A stretch of 64,000 bases of DNA from Gammaproteobacteria bacterium (GTDB taxonomy: Bacteria; Pseudomonadota; Gammaproteobacteria; Pseudomonadales; UBA5518): assembly GCA_016705365.1 (NCBI GenBank), contig JADIYI010000008.1:1302001-1366000 (forward strand), in the 5' to 3' direction. Made by a program: the position numbers and the translations under genes. The notes below the pieces were generated by a model. The model was not told the DNA's origin, did no database searches, and saw nothing but the letters and a program-made list of their open reading frames with translations. Positions within the stretch are counted from its first letter, which is position 1; each line of letters begins with the position of its first letter. Shown here piece after piece: positions 1 through 11,816 of the stretch.

Positions 1-278
1 AGGCGCCGGAACACCGAGGCTTCCTGGGGGAGATAGCCGATGCCCTTGCGTGCCCGTCCGTGCATGGGCAGGTGCGTGAGATCCTCTCCGTCGAGCAGGA
101 TGCGGCCCGAATCGGCCGGGATGATCCCGAGGATCATGTAGAAGCAGGTGGTCTTTCCGGCTCCGTTTGGTCCCAGCAGGCCAACGATCTGCCCGCTGTC
201 CATGGTCAGGGAAACGTCGCGGATGACTTTGCGGCCGCGGTATGCCTTGGCCAGGTTGAGCGCCTCAAGACGCGCCAT
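1..278 (-). CDS. lptB: LptB, ATPase of the LPS export ABC transporter (5' part only)
   Basis: This is the first 92 codons of an ABC ATPase; the rest lies beyond the window edge. Walker A (GPNGAGKTT) is at residues 36-44 and a Q-loop region (GYLPQE) near residue 80. LptB is the cytoplasmic ATPase of LptB2FGC, which extracts lipopolysaccharide from the inner membrane and pushes it along the LptA bridge. The ATG overlaps the 3' end of lptA by 14 nt, so the two are translationally coupled. Identity rests on the N-terminal sequence and the kdsD-kdsC-lptA-lptB order. The signature motif and Walker B are outside the window. Confidence 0.9.
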   Translation of the reverse strand, partial: MARLEALNLAKAYRGRKVIRDVSLTMDSGQIVGLLGPNGAGKTTCFYMILGIIPADSGRILLDGEDLTHLPMHGRARKGIGYLPQEASVFRR

Positions 279-867
279 TGTCCGGGCTCGCGGCAGGTGG
301 TGTGACGGTTTCGGGGGCGGTTTCGGGCGCGCTGTTGCGCCGTGGCGGGATGATCGTCTCCACGCGCGGCTGCCCCGATGCGGCGCTGCCTGCGCTGGCC
401 TTGACGCGTTGCTCCTTGATGTAATAAACGATTCGCTCGCCGGTAACCGTCGATCCCTCCTGGGTTACCGTGGCCTTTTCGAGCAGGGTCAGGACTTCGC
501 CTTTCACGTCGTACTGTATGTTGCGGGCCCGGGCGTAGACGGGCTCGCGGTCCACGGCCGGTTTCTGGTGCATCTTTGCGGGCGAGCCGGTGGCCACGAT
601 CTCGCTCACCTCGTCATCGGTGCTGCGGATGGTCACGCGCTCGGCGGAGATGTGCAGGCTTCCCTGGTCGATTTCGACATCGCCGGTGTATACGGTGGTT
701 CCCTTGCGCTCGTCACGCTCGGCACGGTCCGACTGGATGTAGATCGCCTGGTCGCGATCCTCAGGCAGCGCGAGCGCAGCCACCGAGGACAGCAAACCTG
801 CCAGTCCCGCGAACAACGTCACGGCGCGGAGCCAGGGGCGACAAGGTGCAGAAAACGCATGACTCAC
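265..867 (-). CDS. lptA: LptA, periplasmic LPS transport bridge protein
   Basis: A 200-residue exported protein with a hydrophobic signal peptide ending near Ala33 (ALA/LPED), followed by the OstA/LptA beta-jellyroll sequence. LptA oligomers carry LPS across the periplasm between LptC and LptD. I chose the GTG start at 867 because GAGGA lies 9 nt upstream and it places the signal peptide at the N terminus. The C-terminal 35 residues are a Pro/Ala/Thr-rich tail that looks disordered. In most relatives lptC lies between kdsC and lptA. Here only 29 nt separate kdsC from lptA, so lptC is absent from its normal place. Confidence 0.92.
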   Translation of the reverse strand: MSHAFSAPCRPWLRAVTLFAGLAGLLSSVAALALPEDRDQAIYIQSDRAERDERKGTTVYTGDVEIDQGSLHISAERVTIRSTDDEVSEIVATGSPAKMHQKPAVDREPVYARARNIQYDVKGEVLTLLEKATVTQEGSTVTGERIVYYIKEQRVKASAGSAASGQPRVETIIPPRRNSAPETAPETVTPPAASPDNGAS

Positions 868-896
868 TGCTAACAATCCTCGTGATTCCAGAATGA

Positions 897-1457
897 TCAA
901 GGGCCGGGGGCAAGCAGGTAGGCTTCGATCGCACTTTCCCAGGCGCCGCGCGCACGCAGCAGCATCTCGCAGGCTTCGCGCACGGCACCCTCGCCGCCAC
1001 GGGCGCTGCTCTGCCATGCGACGCGCCGTGCCACCTCGCTGCTGGCGTTGGCCACGGTCATACCCAGCCCGACCGCGAGCAACGCCCCGAGGTCGGGCAA
1101 ATCATCGCCCATATACGCCGTTTCCGCGAGCGAGATTCCTGTTTCGCGCAACAACTCCAGCAATGCGGCCAGTTTGTCCTCGCGTCCCTGCAGGCAGTGG
1201 TCGATGCCGAGTTCGCGGGCGCGGCGGGTCACCATGTCCGATTTGCGGGCGGTAATGATCGCCACGCTGATGCCGTGCCGGCGCACCAGCTTTATGCCAA
1301 GACCGTCGAGTATCGAAAAACTTTTCAGCTCCTCGCCGGTGCTGGTGTAATGGATGCGTCCGTCGGTGAGAACACCATCCACATCGAGCGCCAGCAACCT
1401 GATGCCGGCGGCTGCGGACAACAGTTCTGCGTCCATGGGGGCCTGGCCTCGTTGCAT
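897..1457 (-). CDS. kdsC: KdsC, 3-deoxy-D-manno-octulosonate 8-phosphate phosphatase
   Basis: A 186-residue HAD-family phosphatase that hydrolyses KDO 8-phosphate to KDO and phosphate, the third step in making the KDO sugar of the LPS inner core. The HAD nucleophile motif DVDGVLTDG starts at Asp25 (Asp25 and Asp27). The K-x18-GDDLPD motif is also clear (YMGDDLPDL). Length matches the family (about 175-190). The gene follows kdsD with no gap. Two starts are possible: ATG 1457 (chosen, 2 nt after the kdsD stop) or ATG 1436. Confidence 0.93.
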   Translation of the reverse strand: MQRGQAPMDAELLSAAAGIRLLALDVDGVLTDGRIHYTSTGEELKSFSILDGLGIKLVRRHGISVAIITARKSDMVTRRARELGIDHCLQGREDKLAALLELLRETGISLAETAYMGDDLPDLGALLAVGLGMTVANASSEVARRVAWQSSARGGEGAVREACEMLLRARGAWESAIEAYLLAPGP

Positions 1458-1459
1458 GT

Positions 1460-2431
1460 TCAGGCGATCCCCGCCTGGAGCAGGTCGTGCAAATGGATCA
1501 CCCCGGTAGGTCGTCGCTCCCCGTCGATCACCACGAGTACGGTGATCTTGCACTCCTCCATGATGTGCAACGCTTCGGCGGCCAGCATTTCGCGAGTCAC
1601 GGTCTTGCAGCGCGCGGACATGAAATCCGCAAGCCGGGTCGAATGAACGTCGATGCCGCGATCGAGCGCGCGGCGCAGGTCACCGTCAGTGAATATACCC
1701 AGCAACCGGCCCTCGACGTCGGTTACGGTGGTCATGCCAAAACCCTTGGCGGTCATTTCCAGCAGGGCCTCGCGCATGATCGTTTCCGGCGAAACGCTGG
1801 GGATCTCGCGACCCCGGTGCATGATGTCGGCGACTTTCAGCAGCAGGCGGCGGCCCAGTGCGCCGCCGGGATGCGAGAACGCGAAGTCTTCGACGGAAAA
1901 TCCCCGTGCTTCCAGCAGCGCAATGGCCAGCGCATCGCCCAGCACCAATGCCACCGTGGTGCTGGATGTAGGGGCGAGATCGAGCGGGCAAGCCTCGGCT
2001 TCGACTCCCGCATCGAGGTTCACGTCGGCCAGCTGCGCCAGGGTCGATTCGGGCTTGCCGGTCATTGCAATGAGCTTGGCCCCCATGCGCTTGATCAGCG
2101 GAACGATGGTGAGAATCTCCGGCGTGGACCCCGAATTCGACAGCGCGAGAACCACATCCTTGCCGGTAATCATGCCCAGGTCGCCGTGGCTGGCCTCTCC
2201 GGGATGAACGTAGAAGGCCGGCGTGCCGGTACTTGCCAGGGTTGCGGCGATCTTGTTGCCGATATGACCGGACTTGCCCATGCCGGTGACCACTACCCGC
2301 CCGCCGCAGGCGAGCATGATGTCGCAGGCCCTGACGAAAGAGCCGTCGATGCGTGTCTGCAGTTGGGTCACGGCCGCGATTTCCATGGCCACCGTGCGCT
2401 GGGCCGATTCGAGGTACGAGAGGCTTGTCAT
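1460..2431 (-). CDS. kdsD: KdsD, D-arabinose 5-phosphate isomerase
   Basis: A 323-residue protein with an N-terminal SIS sugar-isomerase domain (about residues 30-170, containing GMGKSGHIG, SHGDLGM and SNSGSTPE) and two C-terminal CBS domains (about 205-323). It interconverts ribulose 5-phosphate and arabinose 5-phosphate, the entry step to KDO. ATG 2431 gives the standard family N terminus. It heads the minus-strand operon kdsD-kdsC-lptA-lptB and is divergent from mlaC. Confidence 0.93.
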   Translation of the reverse strand: MTSLSYLESAQRTVAMEIAAVTQLQTRIDGSFVRACDIMLACGGRVVVTGMGKSGHIGNKIAATLASTGTPAFYVHPGEASHGDLGMITGKDVVLALSNSGSTPEILTIVPLIKRMGAKLIAMTGKPESTLAQLADVNLDAGVEAEACPLDLAPTSSTTVALVLGDALAIALLEARGFSVEDFAFSHPGGALGRRLLLKVADIMHRGREIPSVSPETIMREALLEMTAKGFGMTTVTDVEGRLLGIFTDGDLRRALDRGIDVHSTRLADFMSARCKTVTREMLAAEALHIMEECKITVLVVIDGERRPTGVIHLHDLLQAGIA

Positions 2432-2581
2432 GTCACCGCTTTCCGTATCGTGGTCCGGTCGTCGTGACGGCTGGTTTGCGAGCCCGGATGTTCCCCGGTG
2501 CCTGCCGGCACCTCGGGTGCCGTGATCGGGCAATATCGCACTTTGGCGGGCAATTGGCGGTGAAAGTCACGCACGCGGGTG

Positions 2582-2611
2582 TTCACTGGGGTTCCGTCGG
2601 GCGGGTATGAT
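2582..2611 (+). promoter_or_regulatory. Predicted sigma-70 promoter upstream of mlaC
   Basis: TTCACT at 2582-2587 and TATGAT at 2606-2611 are separated by 18 nt, about 65 nt before the mlaC ATG. Position and spacing fit a housekeeping promoter that in relatives would drive mlaF first. No mlaF, mlaE or mlaD sequence is visible in the divergent kdsD-mlaC gap (2432-2676). Predicted by inspection only. Confidence 0.5.
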
Positions 2612-2676
2612 AACGGGTTTCCGGAACCAATGCGCCAGCATCATGCCGGAGCAAGCGGCTATCGAGGGAGGCTGAA

Positions 2677-3354
2677 ATGAGGAGGCGGAGCAACTGGATC
2701 CGGATCGCGGGCAGCCTGCTGCTGATGGTGGCCCTGAACCAGCAGGCATTGGCCGGCAGCCCGGCCGAACCCGATGCCGCGATCCGTGCGGCAACCGAAA
2801 ACCTGCTCCAGATAGTCGACGGTGCGCGCGGGTACTTCGACCGCGATCCCGAGCGCTATTACGCCGAGGTCGATTCCGCGATCGCCCCCGTGGTCGATTT
2901 TTACAGCTTTTCGCGCGGCGTGATGGGGCGCTGGGGCAGCAAGGCCTACTATGAATCGCTGGGCGCGCCGGAGAAAAAGCGCTACCAGGACCAGGTCGGG
3001 CGCTTTGTGCGGGTTTTCCGCCAGGGCCTGGTGCGCACCTACAGCAAGGGGCTCATGGCTTTCAGCGGCGAAACCATCGAGGTTCACAGCGCAAAGCCGG
3101 AAGAAATTGCAACCGGAGTGGCCACCGTGGTGCAGGTGATTCATGGACGCGACGGTAACCAGTACGTGATTCGTTACAAGATGCGCAAGGATCCGGACCA
3201 GAACTGGAGGGTGCGCAACGTGACGCTCGACACGCTCAATCTCGGCAAGGTCTACCAGAGTCAGTTTGCCTCTGCGGCGGGGAAATTCGGTGGTGACATC
3301 GATGCGGTAATCGAGAACTGGTCGGTCGTTCCGGAGACCGGGCGGAAGCAGTGA
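2677..3354 (+). CDS. mlaC: MlaC-type periplasmic phospholipid-binding protein
   Basis: A 225-residue exported protein (signal peptide with ALA cleavage site at residues 24-26) of the Ttg2D/MlaC family. MlaC ferries phospholipids between the outer-membrane MlaA complex and the inner-membrane MlaFEDB transporter. GAGGGAGG precedes the ATG. In Pseudomonas-type genomes it is the fourth gene of mlaFEDCB. Here mlaF, mlaE and mlaD do not precede it and mlaB does not follow it, so it stands alone between kdsD and ibaG. The protein itself looks complete. Confidence 0.88.
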   Translation: MRRRSNWIRIAGSLLLMVALNQQALAGSPAEPDAAIRAATENLLQIVDGARGYFDRDPERYYAEVDSAIAPVVDFYSFSRGVMGRWGSKAYYESLGAPEKKRYQDQVGRFVRVFRQGLVRTYSKGLMAFSGETIEVHSAKPEEIATGVATVVQVIHGRDGNQYVIRYKMRKDPDQNWRVRNVTLDTLNLGKVYQSQFASAAGKFGGDIDAVIENWSVVPETGRKQ

Positions 3355-3403
3355 GCAAAATGTCCGGGCATCGGATCCGGCATGGCAGGGAGTGTCGAGC
3401 AGC

Positions 3404-3658
3404 ATGAGTGAAGACGAAATCAGGGATCTGGTGCTTGCCGGCATGCCCGGTGCGCGCGTGGATGTTGGCGGCGATGGCTATCACATCGACATCACCGTGG
3501 TCAGCGAGGCGTTTGCAGGGCTGACGCGGGTGCGTCGCCAGCAGCTCGTGTACGCGGCCCTGGCTGATCCTATCCGCACCGGCGCGCTGCACGCGGTGAA
3601 TATCAGCACGCTGACCGCTGCCGAATGGGGTGCCGCACATCCCGGATCAACGCCCTGA
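3404..3658 (+). CDS. ibaG: IbaG/YrbA, BolA-family protein
   Basis: An 84-residue BolA-fold protein, the usual family length, immediately upstream of murA as in most gammaproteobacteria. IbaG proteins bind Fe-S clusters with monothiol glutaredoxins and are linked to envelope integrity and acid stress. ATG 3404 is chosen over the in-frame GTG at 3392 because AGGGAG lies too close to the GTG. Relatives have mlaB just before this gene; here mlaC precedes it with 49 nt between. Confidence 0.87.
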   Translation: MSEDEIRDLVLAGMPGARVDVGGDGYHIDITVVSEAFAGLTRVRRQQLVYAALADPIRTGALHAVNISTLTAAEWGAAHPGSTP

Positions 3659-5615
<1,957 letters not shown>

Positions 5616-5619
<4 letters not shown>

Positions 5620-6920
5620 TGCGCCGGCTCGATGCCACGACCCCGCTGTTCGATGCAGCGCTCGACCAGCTGCTCGAGTTCGTGGTTGCGCGCGATCCAC
5701 AGGTCGTGACCACGGTCAGCGCGATCATCGATGCAGTGCAGCGGCGCGGCGATGCGGCGCTGCTCGAATACACCAACCGCTATGATCAGCGCGAGATCGA
5801 GGATGCGACCCTGCTCGAAGTGCCGGTGCCGAGGCTGGCGCAGGCGCTGGATCGTATCGAGCCGGCGCAGCGCGAGGCATTGCGCGAGGCCGCCGTGCGC
5901 ATCGATGAATTTCATCGCCGGCAACGGCAGGAGTCGTGGCAATACCACGATGCCGGGGGCACGTTGCTCGGTCAGCGGGTGACGCCGCTCGACAGCGTGG
6001 GCGTCTACGTGCCGGGCGGCAAGGCGAGTTATCCCTCCTCGGTGCTGATGAACTGCATCCCGGCCCGGGTTGCCGGTGTCGGACAACTGGTCATGACCGT
6101 GCCGGCACCGCACGGCAAATTGAGCGACGTGGTGCTGGCGGCGGCAAGCATCGCGGGTGTCGACCGCGTGTTCGAGGTCGGTGGCGCGCAAGCCATTGCG
6201 GCGCTTGCGTTCGGCACTGCCGTGGTGCCGCGCGTCGACAAGATCGTGGGTCCCGGCAATGTCTACGTGGCCGAAGCCAAGAGGCAGCTGTTCGGACGGG
6301 TGGGTATCGACATGATTGCGGGGCCGTCCGAGATCGTGGTGATCTGCGACGGCGCGACCGATCCGCGATGGATCTGTCTCGATCTGTTCTCGCAGGCCGA
6401 GCATGACGAGAACGCGCAGGCGATACTGATCAGCCCCGATGCCGCGTTTCTCGACCGGGTGGAGCGCGTCATGGAGCAACTCCTGCCGGAGATGGAGCGC
6501 GCGGAAATCATCGCACGTTCGCTGTCCGGACGCGGTGCGCTGATTCTTTGTCATGATCTCGCGCATGCGGCGCGGATCAGCAACCGGATTGCACCCGAGC
6601 ATCTCGAGCTGTCGGTCGCCGACCCGGACGCGCTGCTCACCGGTATCCGCCACGCCGGCGCGATATTCCTCGGTCGCAACACCTCGGAGGCCATCGGCGA
6701 TTATTGCGCCGGTCCCAGCCACGTGCTGCCGACTTCGGGCACCGCACGGTTTTTTTCCCCGCTCGGAGTCCATGATTTCCAGAAACGCAGTTCCCTGATC
6801 GGTTGCACGCCTGCCGGTGCGCGCAGCCTCGGGAAGCTGGCGCGCACGCTTGCGCAGGCGGAGTCCCTGCAGGCGCACGCGCTGGCGGCGGACGCCCGTT
6901 GCGAGAGTCCGGGGCAGTGA
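5616..6920 (+). CDS. hisD: HisD, histidinol dehydrogenase
   Basis: A 434-residue zinc enzyme that oxidises L-histidinol to L-histidine in two NAD-dependent steps, the end of the pathway. The family signatures [29 protein letters not shown] and the Glu-His catalytic pair in IAPEHLEL are all present. Full length. It is translationally coupled on both sides (ATGA with hisG, GTGA with hisC). The cluster murA-hisG-hisD-hisC keeps the order seen in Pseudomonas. Confidence 0.97.
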
Positions 6921-8038
6921 GCCGCGGGATCGGGGAGTACATCGCGCGGCTGGTGCGCGCCGAGGTGCGTGCCGCCGCCGGCTACCATGTTCCGGATTCG
7001 CGGGGCATGGTGAAACTGGATGCGATGGAGAATCCTTTCCCATGGCCGGAAGTGGTCCGCGATGCGCTGGGCGAGCGGATTCGCGATGTGGAGTTCAACC
7101 GCTATCCGGACCCGCAGGCCTCGACCCTCAAAGCGCGTATGCGCGCGGCGCTCGGCATCGATCCGCGCTGGGAGCTCCTGCTCGGCAACGGCTCGGACGA
7201 GATAATCCAGATGCTGGTGACCGCGCTTGCCGGCCCAGGCTGCAGGGTGCTTGCGCCTGCGCCTTCGTTCGTGATGTTTCGCCTGATCGCGCAATGGTCG
7301 GGCGTCGGCTTCGACGAGGTGCCGCTCGGTGATGATTTCACGCTCGACGTGGCGGCGATGCTCGCTGCGATGGAGCGCCACCAGCCACGGCTGATTTTCC
7401 TGGCCTGCCCCAACAACCCCACCGGCAACCTGTTTGACGAGGCGGCACTGCGCACCATCCTCGAGGCGAGCACCGGGCTGGTGGTCATCGATGAGGCGTA
7501 CTCGGCGTTTTCCACCCGCGACCATCTGTCCTGGCTGGCCGAATATCCGAACCTGCTGATCATGCGAACCCTGTCGAAGCTCGGGTTTGCCGCATTGCGC
7601 CTCGGTTACCTGGTCGGGGACCCGCGCTGGATCACCGAACTGGACAAGGTACGCCTGCCCTACAATATCGGCACACTGAATCAGTTGGCGGCCAGCGTGG
7701 CCCTCGAACATTTCGGATTGCTGCTGGAACAGAGCCGTACGCTGGTGCGCGAGCGCGAACGCGTCTACGGCTTGCTGCAAGCCGATTCACGACTGCATTG
7801 CTGGCCGAGCGATGCCAACTTCATCCTGGCGCGAATCGTCGCGGGAGACGCGGTCGGGGCTCATGCGGCGTTGCGCGAGCGGGGAGTGCTGGTGAAGTGC
7901 CTGCATGGCACTCACCCGACGTTGACCGAGTGCCTGCGGTTTACCGTGGGAAGCCGGGCCGAGAACGACCGCTTGCTGGCCGAACTCGACGGGGCGCTCG
8001 GGCTCAGGGATGCTGACCCAGCGTCCCGCGCAGATTGA
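6917..8038 (+). CDS. hisC: HisC, histidinol-phosphate aminotransferase
   Basis: A 373-residue fold-type I PLP aminotransferase that converts imidazole-acetol phosphate and glutamate to histidinol phosphate. Visible landmarks are PNNPTGN (Asn168 region), VIDEAYSAF and the PLP-binding lysine Lys221 in [13 protein letters not shown]. The GTG start at 6917 overlaps the hisD stop by 4 nt. The last 35 nt overlap the convergent degS-like gene on the other strand. Confidence 0.95.
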   Translation: MSRGIGEYIARLVRAEVRAAAGYHVPDSRGMVKLDAMENPFPWPEVVRDALGERIRDVEFNRYPDPQASTLKARMRAALGIDPRWELLLGNGSDEIIQMLVTALAGPGCRVLAPAPSFVMFRLIAQWSGVGFDEVPLGDDFTLDVAAMLAAMERHQPRLIFLACPNNPTGNLFDEAALRTILEASTGLVVIDEAYSAFSTRDHLSWLAEYPNLLIMRTLSKLGFAALRLGYLVGDPRWITELDKVRLPYNIGTLNQLAASVALEHFGLLLEQSRTLVRERERVYGLLQADSRLHCWPSDANFILARIVAGDAVGAHAALRERGVLVKCLHGTHPTLTECLRFTVGSRAENDRLLAELDGALGLRDADPASRAD

Positions 8039-9098
8039 TGCGCCGGTCCGCGCGATAGACTTCGAGCTCGAAGGCATCTCCGGGCGCCATCAGCGCAATG
8101 CGGTACATCGCGCTGCGGCCCTGGTGGGTTGGTTTGCCATTTATGGAGACCAGGATGTCGCCGGGCTCCAGCCCCGCGGCTGCGGCCGGGCTGCCCGGTT
8201 CGATGGCGCTCACCACGAGGCCCGTGGTGACGGTGTCGCGGTTCTGTACCCGTGCCGGAAGCGGCTGTACTTCCACCCCGAGCCAGCCGCGTACCACGAA
8301 GCCATGACTCACGATGTCGCGCAGCGCCTTGATGGCGTAGTCGGCGGGAATTGCCAGGCCAATGCCCTGCGAGCCGCCCGAACGGGAATAGATGGCGGTA
8401 TTGATCCCGAGCAGGTTGCCGTTGCTGTCGACCAGCGCCCCGCCGGAGTTTCCCGGATTGATCGCGGCGTCGGTCTGGATATAGTTTTCGTAGGTGTTGA
8501 GTTGCAGTCCAAAGCGCCCGGTCGCGCTGATGATGCCCTGGGTCACGCTTTGTCCGAAACCGTAGGGGTTGCCGATCGCCAGTACGACATCGCCGACCTC
8601 GGCGCTATCCGGGTCGCCGATTGAAACCGGTTTGAGGTCGGGAAGATCGATGTCGAGTACTGCCAGATCGGTGTCAGGATCGGTGCCGATCACGGTTGCC
8701 AGCGCCTCGCGGCCATCGGCGAGCAGTACCAGGATTTCGCTGGCACCCTCGATGACGTGGTTGTTGGTGAGCAGGTAGCCGTCTTCGGAAATGATCACGC
8801 CCGACCCGAGGCTGCGCTGGATACGCTCGCGCTGGGGTGCTGGACTGCGGTTGAAGAAGCGCCGCAGTACCGGATCGTCGAGGAGCGGGTGGTAGGGGCG
8901 GCGCACCACCTTGCTGGTGTAGATGTTCACGACACCCGGGGTTGCGCGTTGCACGGCCGTCGCATAGGAGTCCACCCCGCGTTGCGCGAGATGCGCATGT
9001 TCGCCCGGGGTCCCGCGCTGCTGCAGGTATGCGGAAAACAGCAGTGCGGCCAGTAGCCCGCCTGCCACCGGCCAGCCTAGCGATGGGGGCAGTTTCAA
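8004..9098 (-). CDS. degS: DegS/AlgW-type periplasmic serine protease
   Basis: A 364-residue trypsin-fold protease anchored by one N-terminal membrane segment (about residues 8-25), with one C-terminal PDZ domain. The catalytic triad is His114 (TNNHVIEGA), Asp144 (PDTDLAVLD) and Ser218 (PGNSGGALVD). The family senses misfolded outer-membrane proteins through the PDZ domain and makes the first cut in the RseA/MucA anti-sigma factor, activating the envelope stress response. The start is TTG 9098 with AGGAGG 7 nt upstream. AlgW is the Pseudomonas name. It lies downstream of zapG on the same strand. Confidence 0.92.
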   Translation of the reverse strand: MKLPPSLGWPVAGGLLAALLFSAYLQQRGTPGEHAHLAQRGVDSYATAVQRATPGVVNIYTSKVVRRPYHPLLDDPVLRRFFNRSPAPQRERIQRSLGSGVIISEDGYLLTNNHVIEGASEILVLLADGREALATVIGTDPDTDLAVLDIDLPDLKPVSIGDPDSAEVGDVVLAIGNPYGFGQSVTQGIISATGRFGLQLNTYENYIQTDAAINPGNSGGALVDSNGNLLGINTAIYSRSGGSQGIGLAIPADYAIKALRDIVSHGFVVRGWLGVEVQPLPARVQNRDTVTTGLVVSAIEPGSPAAAAGLEPGDILVSINGKPTHQGRSAMYRIALMAPGDAFELEVYRADRRINLRGTLGQHP

Positions 9099-9148
9099 TG
9101 CGTGTCCTCCTGCGATCGAGGCTGTTGCGCGGGCGCCTCCAGGCCCTG

Positions 9149-9586
9149 TCAGGCGCTGCGCACGCTGTCGAGGTCGTATTCCTCGTTGAGTATGCCAGGC
9201 TCCATGGCCGAGCGGCGGGGCGCATAGTCGAGCGGTGGGCTGGTGCTCGGCGCAGCGCCGCGATGGGCGGCGCCGGCGAGGCTGGTGAGCAGCGGCTGCT
9301 CGGTATCACCCCCCGCGCACAATCCGACCGCACCATCGGAGAGGTGCTGATGCAGCTCGCGGTAATCCTCGGTGAGGCGATTCACGCGCTCGGCGGTACC
9401 GCGGAAATGCTCGTTGACCTCGGTGCGGTATTCCGCCAGCGCGCGCTCGGTATCCGCAAGTTTGCGGGCAAATTCGCGCTGGCGGCGCTCGGCAGGGTCC
9501 ATCATGCGGTGCATGAACCAGCCGGCCACGGTTCCGAGTCCCAGACAGGCTGCAATGATCAGCCAGAAAGTTGCGGAGCTGTACAA
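9149..9586 (-). CDS. zapG: ZapG/YhcB-type DUF1043 membrane protein
   Basis: A 145-residue protein with one N-terminal transmembrane helix (about residues 6-26), a charged coiled coil (about 33-75) and a low-complexity C-terminal tail. This architecture defines the DUF1043 (YhcB, recently ZapG) family, which links envelope synthesis to division. Start is TTG 9586 preceded by AAGGAG; no ATG gives a better N terminus. It is divergent from zapE and upstream of degS, as in Pseudomonas and E. coli. Confidence 0.85.
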   Translation of the reverse strand: MYSSATFWLIIAACLGLGTVAGWFMHRMMDPAERRQREFARKLADTERALAEYRTEVNEHFRGTAERVNRLTEDYRELHQHLSDGAVGLCAGGDTEQPLLTSLAGAAHRGAAPSTSPPLDYAPRRSAMEPGILNEEYDLDSVRSA

Positions 9587-9738
9587 GAGAATCGCTCTCC
9601 TTGGTGCTTGTGTGTACGTGTCTGCGAGTATAACCATTCGGGCCACTCCCCGTCGCGTCGCAGGTGGTTGCACAGCGCGGAAGGCGTGGCTACATTTCCG
9701 CATCGCCGATGCCATGGGGGCGAGCGAAACAGAGGCAT

Positions 9739-10839
9739 ATGGACCCACAGGAACGATACCGCGCCGAGTTGCGGCGCCCCGGCTTCACCTTCGATCCCGC
9801 CCAGGAGCTGGCCGTGGGCGAGTTCCAGCGTCTCTACCTGGCACTCACGGCAGGACCGGGCACCGGTCTGCTGAATCGCCTGCTGGCCCGCGTGTCCCCG
9901 GCCGCGACGCGGTTCCATGAGCCGGTCAGGGGGCTTTATCTCTGGGGTGGCGTGGGACGCGGCAAAACCTACCTGATGGACCTGTTTTTCGAGTCGCTTG
10001 CGCCCGGGAACAAGTTGCGCACCCATTTTCATCGCTTCATGCAGCGGGTGCATCACGAGCTTCGCGATCTGGCGGGGCACAAGAACCCGCTGAAACTGCT
10101 CGGAGAGCGTATTGCGCGCGAGACCCGGGTGCTGTGCTTCGATGAGTTCTTCGTGGCGGATATCACCGACGCGATGATTCTTGCGGGCCTGCTCGAGGAA
10201 TTGTTCGCCCGCGGCGTGACGCTGGTTGCGACTTCCAATGTCGAGCCCGATGGACTGTACCGGGGTGGATTGCAGCGCCAGCGCTTCCTTCCGGCAATCG
10301 CCCTGCTCAAACAGCACGCGCGGGTCATCAACGTCGACGGCGGCATCGATCACCGGCTCCGCCTGCTCGAGCAGGCGGAGCTCTTTCATTGCCCGCTCGA
10401 CGAGCGCGCCGACGAGAGCCTGATGGACAGCTTCAACAGCCTGGCACCGGAACCCGCCACCAAAGGCCAGGTGCTGGAGGTCGAGGGCCGGACGATCGTC
10501 ACGCGCTATTGCGCCGATGACGTGGTCTGGTTCGAGTTTGCCGAGTTGTGCGACGGTCCGCGCAGCCAGAACGACTATATCGAGCTGGCCCGGGTGTTCC
10601 ACGCCGTGCTGATCAGCAATGTGCCGGTATTCCGCGCCGAGCAGGACGACCAGGCGCGGCGATTCGTCAACCTGGTCGACGAATTCTACGATCGCAACGT
10701 GAAACTGGTGTTGTCGGCCGCGGCGCCGCTCGCGGAGCTTTACCAGGCCACGCATCTTGCTTTCGAGTTCCAGCGCACCGTGAGCCGGCTGATGGAGATG
10801 CAGTCGCACGAATACCTGGGGCGTCCCCACCGGCCCTGA
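9739..10839 (+). CDS. zapE: ZapE, cell-division-associated AAA+ ATPase
   Basis: A 366-residue AFG1-family ATPase with Walker A GGVGRGKT at residues 70-77 and a Walker B-like LCFDEFFV. ZapE binds FtsZ and affects Z-ring stability in E. coli under low oxygen or heat. Length is normal. It sits between zapG and rplM exactly as in related genomes. Confidence 0.93.
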   Translation: MDPQERYRAELRRPGFTFDPAQELAVGEFQRLYLALTAGPGTGLLNRLLARVSPAATRFHEPVRGLYLWGGVGRGKTYLMDLFFESLAPGNKLRTHFHRFMQRVHHELRDLAGHKNPLKLLGERIARETRVLCFDEFFVADITDAMILAGLLEELFARGVTLVATSNVEPDGLYRGGLQRQRFLPAIALLKQHARVINVDGGIDHRLRLLEQAELFHCPLDERADESLMDSFNSLAPEPATKGQVLEVEGRTIVTRYCADDVVWFEFAELCDGPRSQNDYIELARVFHAVLISNVPVFRAEQDDQARRFVNLVDEFYDRNVKLVLSAAAPLAELYQATHLAFEFQRTVSRLMEMQSHEYLGRPHRP

Positions 10840-10875
10840 TTGCGGCTTGCGGTGTGAAAATTCCCGGCACCGGTG

Positions 10876-10905
10876 TTGCCCGGCCGAAAAGCAATGGTGT
10901 AGTAT
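10876..10905 (+). promoter_or_regulatory. Predicted promoter of rplM-rpsI
   Basis: TTGCCC at 10876-10881 and TAGTAT at 10900-10905, 18 nt apart, end about 40 nt before the rplM ATG. A ribosomal-protein operon start at this spot is expected. The short leader could hold the L13 autoregulatory site known in E. coli, but no specific structure was identified. Confidence 0.55.
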
Positions 10906-10946
10906 TCGCCCCCTTTTCCGGGCTCATCCCGTCGAGGCTTTATCCG

Positions 10947-11375
10947 ATGAAAACCTATTCCGCCAAACCCGGCGAAATCGAGCACAGCTGGTTCGTGGTC
11001 GATGCCAGTGGCAAGACGCTCGGTCGCCTGGCCAGTGCCATCGCCTCGCACCTGCGTGGCAAGCACAAGCCGGAGTTCACGCCGCATGTGGATACCGGTG
11101 ATTTCGTCGTGGTCGTCAATGCCGGCAAGGTTCATGTAACCGGCAACAAGGCCAAGGACAAGATCTATCACCATCACACCGGCTACCCGGGTGGGCTGAA
11201 ATCGATCAGTTTCGGGAAACTGATGGAAAAAGCTCCGGAGCAGGCGATTGAAATGGCGGTGAAAGGCATGCTGCCGAAGAATCCGCTGGGCCGGGCCATG
11301 GCGCGCAAGCTCAAGGTTTACCCGGGCAGTGAACATCCGCACGCCGCTCAGCAACCGCAAGCACTGGAGATATAA
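10947..11375 (+). CDS. rplM: 50S ribosomal protein L13
   Basis: A 142-residue protein matching ribosomal protein L13 along its length ([11 protein letters not shown] start, [36 protein letters not shown] end). L13 is an early-assembly 23S rRNA-binding protein. It is followed by rpsI after 6 nt, the universal rplM-rpsI pair. Confidence 0.98.
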   Translation: MKTYSAKPGEIEHSWFVVDASGKTLGRLASAIASHLRGKHKPEFTPHVDTGDFVVVVNAGKVHVTGNKAKDKIYHHHTGYPGGLKSISFGKLMEKAPEQAIEMAVKGMLPKNPLGRAMARKLKVYPGSEHPHAAQQPQALEI

Positions 11376-11381
11376 ACGCTC

Positions 11382-11774
11382 ATGGCCGTTACGCAATACT
11401 ACGGAACCGGACGCCGCAAGACCGCAACCGCACGGGTCTTCCTGAGGCCGGGTCGCGGCACGATTTCGATCAACGATCGCCCGCTCGACCAGTACTTTGG
11501 CCGGCAGGTGGCACGCATGATCGTGCGCCAGCCCCTCGAGCTGGTAGGTCTGAACGAGAAGTTCGACATCATGGTCTCGGTCTGCGGAGGCGGCAGCTTC
11601 GGACAGGCCGGCGCCATCCGTCATGGCATTACGCGCGCCCTGATCGTTTACGATGAAACGCTGAAAGCGTCGTTGCGTCAGCAGGGTTATGTCACCCGTG
11701 ATGCGCGCGAGGTCGAGCGCAAGAAGGTCGGCCTGCGCAAGGCGCGCAAGCGTCCGCAGTACTCCAAGCGCTGA
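11382..11774 (+). CDS. rpsI: 30S ribosomal protein S9
   Basis: A 130-residue S9 protein with the conserved basic C-terminal tail ending [12 protein letters not shown], whose last arginine reaches the P-site tRNA in the ribosome. The start [19 protein letters not shown] is canonical. It is the second gene of the rplM operon and is followed by a strong terminator. Confidence 0.98.
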   Translation: MAVTQYYGTGRRKTATARVFLRPGRGTISINDRPLDQYFGRQVARMIVRQPLELVGLNEKFDIMVSVCGGGSFGQAGAIRHGITRALIVYDETLKASLRQQGYVTRDAREVERKKVGLRKARKRPQYSKR

Positions 11775-11816
11775 TCGCATCGACGCGCGTCCTGCGGATG
11801 CAGGTCGAATCGACGA

